Part shown: piece by piece, positions 22,589-32,507 of the stretch | Layout: each line of letters starts with the position of its first letter | How positions within the stretch are numbered: the stretch's first letter is position 1 | Source of the DNA: Vitellaria paradoxa | Lineage: Eukaryota; Streptophyta; Magnoliopsida; Ericales; Sapotaceae | DNA: 64,000 nucleotides | Reading direction: 5' to 3' | Assembly: GCA_019916065.1 (NCBI GenBank) | Contig: CM034233.1 | Span: forward strand, 52,445,947 to 52,509,946 | The notes under the pieces: model-generated | The model's database searches: none | Told to the model about the DNA's origin: nothing | What the model saw: the letters and a program-made list of their open reading frames with translations, nothing else | Program-made: the position numbers and the translations under genes

Positions 22589-23855
22589 ATGAAGTTTGCG
22601 TTCCTCATGGCTAAGGACAAGAAAATACAGCAGATGAAGGCTAACTTAAGCAAACTAATGAAGACAAAACAGCAAGATGGTCTGGAATCAGTAGGTGATG
22701 GGAGTTATGAGACCAGGCGGCCACTGGAATTGCACAAGAGTAGTCGCAGTTGGGCTACTGAAGTGGAAGAAGAACTCTCAGAGTTTGAATCTGAATCAGT
22801 AACAGCATCCAAATCACTTGGTGAGGACACAAAGGAGGATTCAGAGAGCAGACTCAGCTCCAGTGATGATGCCATCTCTGTAGTCCCTGAAACAGGTCCT
22901 ACTAGAGATGGAGCATTGAAGGATAAAACTGAGGAAACAAGGAAGAAGCAGTCATTTGCCAGCCTTTTTGCAGGTAACAGGCAGGTCACAAATGATACAA
23001 AACTTCAACAGCTCACTTCAGTAGAAGGTCCTGTGCAAATTATGCAAGCAAACTTGGAGGAAGAGCAGTACACATGGAATTTCTATTCGGTGGGTTATTT
23101 TGCAGGAAGGTTTCCGGGAAAAATGGCATTACAGCAGATCACTTCAAGCTGGAAGGTTAAGGTTTCAGTCCATTTCCACAACAACGGTTGGATCATCTTT
23201 AAGTTTGATAGCGAGGAGGATCAATTGAAAGTTCTGCAGGAATATCTCTAAGGAAATTGTGAAGCAGATTGAAGTTATGCTGCCAACTGGAGATAGGATG
23301 ATGCAAGAAGTCCACTATGAGAATCTACCACATTATTGCTCAAGCTGCAAGAAAGTGGGACATGTTACTGGAGTCTGCAAATCCAAGGCAGCTGAAGTGA
23401 TCAGTGGAAGGCCAATTCCCACTAGTACAAGGAAGCAAAATGCTGTAGAGACAGAACACAGAAACAAGTCCGTTCAACAGGTTCCAGCCAACCCTGATCA
23501 ATTAGGCCATTCATTTGCAAGTCAGGGTAATGTTGGAAGAAACCGGTCAAAGGAGGGAGGCACCACTAGCAAAATTGAGCAAGCAGCTAAGAAAGCTATG
23601 GAAGTAGCTAATGCAGACAGCACTCAAAACAAACTTCCAAGTACAATTGGGGAAGTACAAGGTGCAAGTGAAAGCATAAAAGGCAAGAAGGTGCAAAGGG
23701 ATGAAGATCAGAATGAAGCTGATAATATGGACACAGAAGGTTTCATTAAGGTTGGGAAGCATAAAACTAAGAACAAGTCTAAGAAAAGGGACAAGAGCAG
23801 GCCATGCTCTAGTGCAGGATTGGGGGGTGACTCCTCCACTATGCCTGTTCAATGA
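22589..23855 (+). pseudogene. LINE-A ORF1 with an internal deletion
   Basis: The first frame (22589-23251, MKFAFLMAKD) has an acidic Ser-rich N-terminus, then the DUF4283-like region (FASLFAGNR, GYFAGRFPGK, NNGWIIFKF). It breaks at about 23245, just where LINE-2 and LINE-3 continue with GRPLLLKIM; roughly 90 residues are missing. The second frame (23259-23855) resumes at KQIEVMLPTGD and has the zinc knuckle CSSCKKVGHVTGVC (CX2CX4HX4C) and a Lys-rich tail. ORF1 proteins bind element RNA. Its stop overlaps the ORF2 start as ATGA (23852-23855). Confidence 0.87.
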
Positions 23856-26800
23856 TCATTTCTTCTTGGATTATAAGGGGCTTCAACAATCACTTGAAAC
23901 ATAAGGGGATGTTGGAGCACCTAAGAAGATATAAGGTAGATATTATGGGACTTATAGATACGCAACTAAAGCAGTGTAAAGCTCAAGAGAATGTTAGAAG
24001 AAAGGTTCCAAACTGGAAGTGTGTAGACAACTTCCAGCAGCAACTAACTGGAAGGATCTTGATTATGTGGAATCCAGTCATGGTGCATTTGGAGGTTATA
24101 GCCAGCTCGAAGCAGGTGATGCATTGCCAAGCTACTTGTCTGGTAACTTCAAACATTTTCTTAGTGAGCTTTGTTTATGCTTTTAATTCAGTAAAAGATA
24201 GAAGATTGCTATGGGACAACTTATGTCAGTTTAATGTCAATGCTGCTACGAATCTCCCTTTGCTAATCATGGGGGACTTCAATAACTTATTAGATTTTGA
24301 TGAAAGGAGAAATGGAAGGCCAGTCATAAGTTATGAAATTAGGGATTTCTTGCACTGCTGCAAGACCATAGGTTTTTCTGACCTTAGGTTCTCTGGTTCC
24401 TTTTTAACTTGGACTAACAATTCCACTTGGAGCAAATTGGATAGGGCAATGGTCAATGAAAATTGGAGGCAGCAGGGACTGGCAACCTTTGCTAATTTTG
24501 GACTACCAGGGTTGCACTCTGATCATGGCCATTGCACAGTCACAGTATTTGAGCAAATTCAGACAAATGCTAGGCCCTATAAGTTTTTCAACATGTGGAC
24601 TCAGCATGAAAACTTTATGGGTACAGTACAGCAGGCTTGGGGAAAGCATTTCAGTGGTAAGAGAATGTTTATCCTTTGCAGGAAGTTACAGGCCCTCAAG
24701 ACTCCCCTAAAGGACCTGAACAAGAAGCACTATGCTCACATAGCAGTTAGGGCAGAAGCAACTACAGCAGAGTTGTTAAGGCTGCAACAAGCACTCTATG
24801 ATGATCCTAATAACCTTGTGTTGCAGGAGCAGATGATAGGGGCAAAGAGGGAGGCTACAAGGCTAGCAGAAGTAGACTTGAGTTATTGTGCTCAGCTGAC
24901 CAAGGCTAGATACTTGAGAAACAGTGACAGAAATACCAGCTACATCCATCAGTTAATCAAGAGAAACAGAGAGAAGAATCAAGTGGTTGCTTTAACTCTT
25001 GATGATGGGGCAGTCACAACTTCACAGCAACAGGTAAACAAGACCTTTGTAGACTTCTACCAAGATTTGTTAGGCAGCAAGGTGTGCAGGAGCCAAATAG
25101 ACAGTTCTGTTATTGAAGATGGGAAGATGGTGAATGAGGAACAAGCTTCCAGATTGTGTCAGCTTGTTACAAGAGAAGAGATCAAGGTAGCTCTTTTTTC
25201 CATAGGAGAGGATAAAGCTCCGGGACCAGATTGCTACTCTTCTGGCTTCTTCAAGAAGGCTTGGGGCATAGTTGAAGAGGATTTCTGCCAAGCAATCCTG
25301 GAGTTCTTTGATTCCGGACAGCTACTTAAACAAGTTAACCACACACTGATTGCCTTAATTCCTAAAACTCCAAAGGCTGTTAAGGTGGGGGATTTCAGGC
25401 CCATTTCGTGCTGCAATGTGGTTTATAAGGTGATAGCTAAGATACTTAACACCAGGCTAACTCCTATATTGATGGAATTGGTGGACAAAGCCCAATCTGC
25501 TTTTGCTTCGGGCAGGAGCATGGCTGAGAACGTTTTCTTGGTACAAGAATTACTGAGGCACTATACCTGGAAAAGAATTCCCCCAAGGTACTTGTTAAAG
25601 ATAGACCTAAGGAAAGCCTATGATACGATTGAGTGGGACTTTATTGAAGAAATCCTTAAGGCTTACAAGCTGTCAGATTTGTTTGTGAAATGGATTATGC
25701 AGTGTGTTTCCACTACAGCTTTCTCACTGACCATTAATGGATCAATACATGGTTTTTTTAAAGGACAAAGGGGATTGAGACAGGGAGATGCCCTCTCCCC
25801 TTCTCTATTTGTCCTGTGTATGGAGTACTTTTCAAGAAGCCTTGCAAGATTAAAGAGAAATGAAGACTTTAATTTCCACCCTAAGTGCAAAGAGTTGGGG
25901 ATAACTCATTTAGCTTTTGCTGATGACTTAATTCTCTTTGCCAGAGGGGATGTCCATTCCATTACACTTATCCTGGAGAAGCTTCTACAATTTGGGAACA
26001 CCTCAAGTTTAAAGGCCAACTTGGAGAAATCTACTTTATATGCTGCTGGTGTTAACAGACAGGAATTGGAGGAAATTAAGGAGGAAACAGGACTCAAATG
26101 TGACAGGTTTCCATTCAGATATTTAGGAATCCCATTAGTTGCTTCAAGGTTGACTATAGCCCAATATAGTCCCTTTGTGAGCAAAATGGCAGATTATGTT
26201 AGCTCTTGGGCAGGTAACTCTCTGTCCTATGCTGGGAGAACTGAGCTAGTGAGGTCTGTCCTGCAAGGAGTTGAATGTTTTTGGCTATCTATGCTGCCTA
26301 TCCCTGAAACAGTGAGAAGCACAGTTAACAGCCTATGCAGAAACTTTTTATGGGAAGGGAAGTGTTTTTTGCATAAGAAGCCATTGGTTAGATGGAGTGA
26401 AGTTTGTCTGCCAAAGTCGAAAGGGGGTTTGGGATTTAAGTGCCCTAAAACTTGGAATAAAGCCTTGCTGTCAAAGATCTTATGGGATCTACATTCTAAA
26501 AGGGACACTCTATGGATTTAGTGGATTCATCACTTGTATTTCAAGGGGGTCTCTCTTTGGGATTATCAGCTGAAGAAGTAAGACTCCTCACTAACGAAGT
26601 TGCTGATAGCCATCAGAGATGAAATCAGCAATAAAGAGAGATCTGTTCAGTCAGCTCAGCAGCAAATGCAAAGCTAGTTACTGCAGGGTAAATTAAGCAC
26701 TAAGAGAGCCAATGACTACTTTAGAACGAGAGGTCATTCCAGTATTTGGACTAAAGTGGTGTGGAATAGCAGTAACATGCCTAAGCATTCCTTCAATCTG

Positions 26801-27217
26801 TGGTTGGCAATAAAAGGCAAGCTGAGAATCAGGGATAAATTCCCAACAGGGGACAAAGGCTGTGTCCTGTGTAAGTCATCAGAGGAATCAGCTAAGCACC
26901 TATTTTTTGAGTGCAGTTTTGTTAGTCAGGTCTGGATGGCTATCAAGGATTTGCTGAAAATAACAAGGAGACTCAATACTCTGAATGCTGCAGTTAAGTG
27001 GTTGATCAAAGAGGCAAGAGGAACTGGTCATCATTCAAGAGCCAAGAAGATTGCTCTAGCAGCCACAGTGTATTCCATTTGGGAGACAAGAAATCTGATT
27101 TTGTATGAAGAAAAGGCAAGAACTCCAAAAGTAGTTGTCAAGAAGATTCAAGTCTAAGTGTATAGGATATTGAGTTACTCATGCCCGGTTTTGTACTCAT
27201 TCCAACTGTTATATTAA
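23718..27217 (+). repeat. Left arm of a 3.5-kb inverted repeat
   Basis: Reverse complement of 27345-30844. Matching landmarks in the two arms always sum to 54562 (23852 with 30710, 24456 with 30106, 27157 with 27405), so there is no net indel over 3.5 kb. About a dozen amino-acid differences per 1,100 codons imply about 99% identity. Confidence 0.93.
23852..27157 (+). pseudogene. LINE-A ORF2: endonuclease-RT, three stops
   Basis: From ATG 23852, residues 1-230 are the APE endonuclease (GDFNNLLDFDERRNG, WSKLDRAM, SDHGHC), but the WNIRG Asn is Ile and the usual ETK Glu is Asp (LIDTQLKQ). RT spans about 460-760 with FRPISCCNVVYK, LLKIDLRKAYDTIEW, RGLRQGDALSP and the catalytic FADDLILF. TAG at 26519, TAA near 26579 and TAG near 26672 interrupt the same frame, which continues to TAA at 27155 through the zinc-binding CVLCKSSEESAKHLFFEC. 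No RNase H domain follows. Lesions are few; 889 codons are open. Confidence 0.92.
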
Positions 27218-27347
27218 AGTAACACACTAGGCAGTAGTTGTCAAGAAGATTCAAGTCTAAATGTATAGGATATTGAGTTATTAAAGTAACACACTAGGCA
27301 GTAGTTGTCAAGAAGATTCAAGTCTAAATGTATAGGATATTGAGTTA
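27214..27347. repeat. Two 67-bp tandem units at the palindrome centre
   Basis: Units 27214-27280 and 27281-27347 are essentially identical. Each starts TTAAAGTAACACACTAGGCA and then repeats a piece of the LINE-A 3' end (also at 27131-27177: GTAGTTGTCAAGAAG to GGATATTGAGTTA). They form the spacer between the arms. The pattern suggests replication slippage when the inverted copy was made. Confidence 0.9.
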
Positions 27348-30300
27348 ATATAACAATTGGAATGAGTACAAAACCGGGCATGAGTAACTCAATATCCTAT
27401 ACACTTAGACTTGAATCTTCTTGACAACTACTTTTGGAGTTCTTGCCTTTTCTTCATACAAAATCAGATTTCTTGTCTCCCAAATGGAATACACTGTGGC
27501 TGCTAGAGCAATCTTCTTGGCTCTTGAATGATGACCAGTTCCTCTTGCCTCTTTGATCAACCACTTAACTGCAGCATTCAGAGTATTGAGTCTCCTTGTT
27601 ATTTTCAGCAAATCCTTGATAGCCATCCAGACCTGACTAACAAAACTGCACTCAAAAAATAGGTGCTTAGCTGATTCCTCTGATGACTTACACAGGACAC
27701 AGCCTTTGTCCCCTGTTGGGAATTTATCCCTGATTCTCAGCTTGCCTTTTACTGCCAACCACAGATTGAAGGAATGCTTAGGCATGTTACTGCTACTCCA
27801 CACCACTTTAGTCCAAATACTGGAATGACCTCTCGTTCTAAAGTAGTCATTGGCTCTCTTAGTGCTTAATTTACCCTGCAGTAACTAGCTTTGCATTTGT
27901 TGCTGAGCTGACTGAACAGATCTCTCTTTATTGCTGATTTCATCTCTGATGGCTATCAGCAACTTCGTTAGTGAGGAGTCTTACTTCTTCAGCTGATAAT
28001 CCCAAAGAGAGACCCCCTTGAAATACAAGTGATGAATCCACTGAATCCATAGAGTGTCCCTTTTAGAATGTAGATCTCATAGGATCTTTGACAGCAAGGC
28101 TTTATTCCAAGTTTTAGGGCACTTAAATCCCAAACCCCCTTTCGACTTTGGCAGACAAACTTCACTCCATCTAACCAATGGCTTCTTATGCAAAAAACAC
28201 TTCCCTTCCCATAAAAAGTTTCTGCATAGGCTGTTAACTGTGCTTCTCACTGTTTCAGGGATAGGCAGCATAGATAGCCAAAAACATTCAACTCCTTGCA
28301 GGACAGCCCTCACTAGCTCAGTTCTCCCAGCATAGGACAGAGAGTTACCTGCCCAAGAGCTAACACAATCTGCCATTTTGCTCACAAAGGGACTATATTG
28401 GGCTATAGTCAACCTTGAAGCAACTAATGGGATTCCTAAATATCTGAATGGAAACCTGTCACATTTGAGTCCTGTTTCCTCCTTAATTTCCTCCAATTCC
28501 TGTCTGTTAACACCAGCAGCATATAAAGTAGATTTCTCCAAGTTGGCCTTTAAACTTGAGGTGTTCCCAAATTGTAGAAGCTTCTCCAGGATAAGTGTAA
28601 TGGAATGGACATCCCCTCTGGCAAAGAGAATTAAGTCATCAGCAAAAGCTAAATGAGTTATCCCCAACTCTTTGCACTTAGGGTGGAAATTAAAGTCTTC
28701 ATTTCTCTTTAATCTTGCAAGGCTTCTTGAAAAGTACTCCATACACAGGACAAATAGAGAAGGGGAGAGGGCATCTCCCCGTCTCAATCCCCTTTGTCCT
28801 TTAAAAAAACCATGTATTGATCCATTAATGGTCAGTGAGAAAGCTGTAGTGGAAACACACTGCATAATCCATTTCACAAACAAATCTGACAGCTTGTAAG
28901 CCTTAAGGATTTCTTCAATAAAGTCCCACTCAATCGTATCATAGGCTTTCCTTAGGTCTATCTTTAGCAAGTACCTTGGGGGAATTCTTTTCCAGGTATA
29001 GTGCCTCAGTAATTCTTGTACCAAGAAAACGTTCTCAGCCATGCTCCTGCCCGAAGCAAAAGCAGATTGGGCTTTGTCCACCAATTCCATCAATATAGGA
29101 GTTAGCCTGGTGTTAAGTATCTTAGCCATCACCTTATAAACCACATTGCAGCACGAAATGGGCCTGAAATCCCCCACCTTAACAGCCTTTGGAGTTTTAG
29201 GAATTAAGGCAATCAGTGTGTGGTTAACTTGTTTAGGTAGCTGTCCAGAATCAAAGAACTCCAGGATTGCTTGGCAGAAATCCTCTTCAACTATGCCCCA
29301 AGCCTTCTTGAAGAAGCCAGAAGAGTAGCAATCTGGTCCCGGAGCTTTATCCTCTCCTATGGAAAAAAGAGCTACCTTGATCTCTTCTCTTGTAACAAGC
29401 TGACACAATCTGGAAGCTTGTTCCTCATTCACCATCTTCCCATCTTCAATAACAGAACTGTCTATTTGGCTCCTGCACACCTTGCTGCCTAACAAATCTT
29501 GGTAGAAGTCTACAAAGGTCTTGTTTACCTGTTGCTGTGAAGTTGTGACTGCCCCATCATCAAGAGTTAAAGCAACCACTTGATTTTTCTCTCTGTTTCT
29601 CTTGATTAACTGATGGATGTAGCTGGTATTTCTGTCACTGTTTCTCAAGTATCTAGCCTTGGTCAGCTGAGCACAATAACTCAAGTCTACTTCTGCTAGC
29701 CTTGTAGCCTCCCTCTTTGCCCCTATCATCTGCTCCTGCAACACAAGGTTATTAGGATCATCATAGAGTGCCTGTTGCAGCCTTAACAACTCTGCTGCAG
29801 TTGCTTCCGCCCTAACTGCTATGTGAGCATAGTGCTTCTTGTTCAGGTCCTTTAGGGGAGTCTTGAGGGCCTGTAACTTCCTGCAAAGGATAAACATTCT
29901 CTTACCACTGAAATGCTTTCCCCAAGCCTGCTGTACTGTACCCATAAAGTTTTTATGCTGAGTCCACATGTTGAAAAACTTATAGGGCCTAGCATTTGTC
30001 TGAATTTGCTCAAATACTGTGACTGTGCAATGGCCATGATCAGAGTGCAACCCTGGTAGTCCAAAATTAGCAAAGGTTGCCAGTCCCTGCTGCCTCCAAT
30101 TTTCATTGACCATTGCCCTATCCAATTTGCTCCAAGTGGAATTGTTAGTCCAAGTTAAAAAGGAACCAGAGAACCTAAGGTCAGAAAAACCTATGGTCCT
30201 GCAGCAGTGCAAGAAATCCCTAATTTCATAACTTGTGACTGGCCTTCCATTTCTCCTTTCATCAAAATCTAATAAGTTATTGAAGTCCCCCATGATTAGC

Positions 30301-30844
30301 AAAGGGAGATTCGTAGCAGCATTGACATTAAACTGACATAAGTTGTCCCATAGCAATCTTCTATCTTTTACTGAATTAAAAGCATAAACAAAGCTCACTA
30401 AGAAAATGTTTGAAGTTACCAGACAAGTAGCTTGGCAATGCATCACCTGCTTCGAGCTGGCTATAACCTCCAAATGCACCATGACTGGATTCCACAGAAT
30501 CAAGATCCTTCCAGTTAGTTGCTGCTGGAAGTTGTCTACACACTTCCAGTTTGGAACCTTTCTTCTAACATTCTCTTGAGCTTTACACTGCTTTAGTTGC
30601 GTATCTATAAGTCCCATAATATCTACCTTCTATCTTCTTAGGTGCTCCAACATCCCCTTATGTTTCAAGTGATTGTTGAAGCCCCTTATGTTCTAGGAAG
30701 AAATGATCATTGAACAGGCATAGTGGAGGAGTCACCCCCCAATCCTGCACTAGAGCATGGCCTGCTCTTGTCCCTTTTCTTAGACTTGTTCTTAGTTTTA
30801 TGCTTCCCAACCTTAATGAAACCTTTTGTCTCCATATTATCAGA
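27345..30844 (-). mobile_element. LINE-B: inverted, 5'-deleted copy of LINE-A
   Basis: The right arm of the palindrome. It holds the end of ORF1, all of ORF2 and the 3'UTR of LINE-A on the minus strand. It breaks at about 30844, which corresponds to 23718, and a copy of the 20957-21055 fragment follows at 30850-30945. Everything between 21055 and 23718 (ITS1, 18S, 5'UTR and most of ORF1) is absent. This is not an independent retrotransposition, because the same truncated 3' end and flanking fragment are shared. Confidence 0.9.
27405..30710 (-). pseudogene. LINE-B ORF2, inverted duplicate
   Basis: The same 3306-base span as LINE-A ORF2. Two extra early stops are present: TAG where LINE-A has TGG in ISSW, and TAG where it has TAT in RRYKVD, so the open part begins at MGLIDTQL (30617). 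WNIRG keeps its Asn here, unlike LINE-A. Other changes include LRQGD to LRRGD in an RT motif and DYVSS to DCVSS. The stop corresponding to 26519 is also present, in a similar context. As RNA it could pair with LINE-A ORF2 over its full length. Confidence 0.92.
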
Positions 30845-30849
30845 TTAGG

Positions 30850-30945
30850 CCATTTTCCTTGGCATTGTGCTTGACAAGTCTCATTACGTTGCTCTTAGAC
30901 ACCTTCGTATTGCTCTTGAACGAGAGCATGGCCTAACGATCCTTT
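30850..30945. repeat. Inverted copy of the 20957-21055 fragment
   Basis: The reverse complement matches 20957-21055 closely (GATCGTTAGGCCATGCTCTC, AAGAGCAATACGAAGGTGTC). It shows that the inverted duplication once took in more of the left locus, or was made from a copy already deleted internally. Confidence 0.8.
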
Positions 30946-31024
30946 AGAGCACACGGGGGGCCAAAATTCGCCCCCATCGACCCAAGAACCCTTTGCAAGC
31001 ACAGGGTAGGGGGCGACGCAATGC
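30946..31024 (-). other. ITS2 fragment, antisense
   Basis: A GC-rich stretch lying directly 3' of the 5.8S copy in rRNA sense, where ITS2 belongs. The start is set by the end of the neighbouring repeat fragment. ITS2 evolves fast, so this rests on position and composition only. Confidence 0.55.
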
Positions 31025-31184
31025 GAGACGCCCAGGCAGGCGTGCCCTCGGCCTAATGGCGACGGGCGCAACTTGCGTTCAAAGACTCGATGGTTCATGG
31101 GATTCTGCAATTCACACCAAGTATCACATTTTGTTATATTCTTCATCGATGCAAGAGTCGAGATATCCATTGCCGAGAGTCGTT
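31025..31184 (-). rRNA. 5.8S rRNA pseudogene
   Basis: The reverse complement reads as full-length plant 5.8S of about 160 bases: AACGACTCTCGGCAA at the 5' end, CGATGAAGAA, TGTGAATTGCAGAATCCC and GAACGCAAGTTGCG, ending GCCTGCCTGGGCGTC. Several G-to-A/C-to-T changes (for example in the normally invariant AACGTAGCGAAATGCG region) show it is not functional. It lies between ITS2 and ITS1 in the normal order. Confidence 0.93.
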
Positions 31185-31397
31185 ATGTTCATGAAAAGAT
31201 GTAGCTGGCCCCCGCAACTTCACACTCGCGAACGAGAGCAGGGGGCGCTCCTCTTGTTAAAGTTCCTTGATGCAATTCGCATCGGGGTTAGTTTTTAGCT
31301 AAGGAAACGCAATTCAAGAGCGCACCTGGCAAGGGGCACAAGGATCCCCAGTGGTTGCTATACAAATTTGCGGGTTGTTCTGCTTGTCAGGTTTTGA
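31185..31397 (-). other. ITS1, antisense, copy 2
   Basis: Full-length ITS1 (213 bp) between 5.8S and 18S. It carries the conserved motif (plus strand GTTCCTTGATGCAATTCG, with a C-to-T change in the usual GACGC) and closely matches copy 1 at 21131-21299. Confidence 0.87.
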
Positions 31398-31513
31398 CAA
31401 TGATCCTTCCGCAGGTTCACCTACGAAAATCTTGTTACGACTTCTTCCTCTAAATGATAAGGTTCAATGGACTTCTCGCGATGTCGCCAGCAGCGAACCG
31501 GCCATGTCGCCGT

Positions 31514-31554
<41 letters not shown>

Positions 31555-31559
31555 TGGGT

Positions 31560-31597
<38 letters not shown>

Positions 31598-31963
31598 AAT
31601 GACTCGTGCTTACTAGGAATTCCTCGTTGAAGACCAACAATTGCAATGATCTATCCTCATCGCGATTAAATTTCAAAGATTACCCGAGCTTGTCAGCCAA
31701 GGCTATAGACTCATTGAATACATCAGTGTAGCGCGCGTGCGGCCTAAAACATCTAAAGGCATCACAAACCTGTTATTGACTCAAACTTCCGTGGCCTGAA
31801 AGGCCATAGTCCCTCTAAGAAGCTAGCTGTGGAGGGTCACCTCCACATAGCTAGTTAGCAGGCTGAGGTTTCGTTCGTTAATGAAATTAACCAAACAAAT
31901 CGCTCCACCAACTAAGAATGGCCATGCACCACCACCCATAGAATCAAGAAAAAGCTCTCAGTC
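31398..31963 (-). rRNA. 18S rRNA 3' portion, pseudogene copy 2
   Basis: The reverse complement is the 18S 3' third, ending GGATCATTG at 31398, with the same landmarks as copy 1. It terminates at 31963 at the same 18S base (…GCTCTCAGTC on the plus strand), and LINE-2 starts at the next base. Scattered transitions show decay. At 566 bases it agrees with copy 1 once the local duplication there is removed. Confidence 0.93.
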
Positions 31964-32507
31964 AGTCAAAAGCTTAGAGAGAGAAGCTCTCAACTGAAAT
32001 TTTCTTCTTCGAGATTTTGGTGCCTTTGCTGCTGCTCTTTTCTGCTATTGATCTGTAATTATCTGAAGCTGTGAATGTGGGTGATTGCTGCAGATTGGTA
32101 TCTGGATGTTGTATTCAAAGGGTTGAGAGCTGCTTGACTTTCATACGAACAATAGGCTTACTTTAGGTTTAGTTTCTTCTCAGTTGAGATTTATCTGAAC
32201 CTCACTTTGAAGATTTCAACCATTATTTTTCATGACTCTAACAATTCAGATGATGGAAAAATTAGATTTTCCACTGCTGAAGTCTTTTTCAGGTGAACAG
32301 TAACTGACTTCAGGAAATTTTGCTGGGCTCTATTATACCTTTGTTTGATTAATCTGTGACGATTTGAGAAAGTGTTTGGGAGGGATTGATGAATTATATG
32401 CTCAATTTTGATGATTGTTTAGCTGTAATTTTGCTGATTTTTATGCTGGAAATTCACTGTGCGCTACCCTAAATTATGAAAAAGGTAAGCCTTCAGCCTA
32501 GCTTATC

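Larger units (their letters stand above)
21888..27217 (+). mobile_element. LINE-A: L1-type LINE joined to antisense 18S
   Basis: The plus strand carries a 0.7-kb 5'UTR, ORF1 (DUF4283-like plus zinc knuckle) and ORF2 (APE endonuclease, RT, C-terminal zinc domain). The 5' terminus, AGTTGAGCTAGAGAGAGA, closely resembles that of LINE-2 (AGTCAAAAGCTTAGAGAGAGA), and both directly follow the same 18S base, so it looks like a full-length 5' end. The 3' end is not seen as a poly(A): at 27217 the sequence runs into the tandem repeats at the centre of an inverted duplication. No target duplication can be defined. Confidence 0.88.

Noticed and set aside
27214..27347. CRISPR-like or regulatory array at the palindrome centre
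   Set aside because: Only two head-to-tail units without unique spacers, made from LINE 3' sequence.
28054..29492. Plus-strand ORFs of 60-93 codons across LINE-B
   Set aside because: They are antisense shadows of ORF2; mirror-image ORFs lie on the minus strand of LINE-A at 25070-26508.
27345..30844. LINE-B as an independent LINE insertion
   Set aside because: It shares LINE-A's 3' truncation point, has no net indel against it and carries the same outer fragment, so it is an inverted duplicate.
30895..31170. 91-codon ORF across 5.8S/ITS2
   Set aside because: It is a chance reading of rDNA; the rRNA match explains every base.
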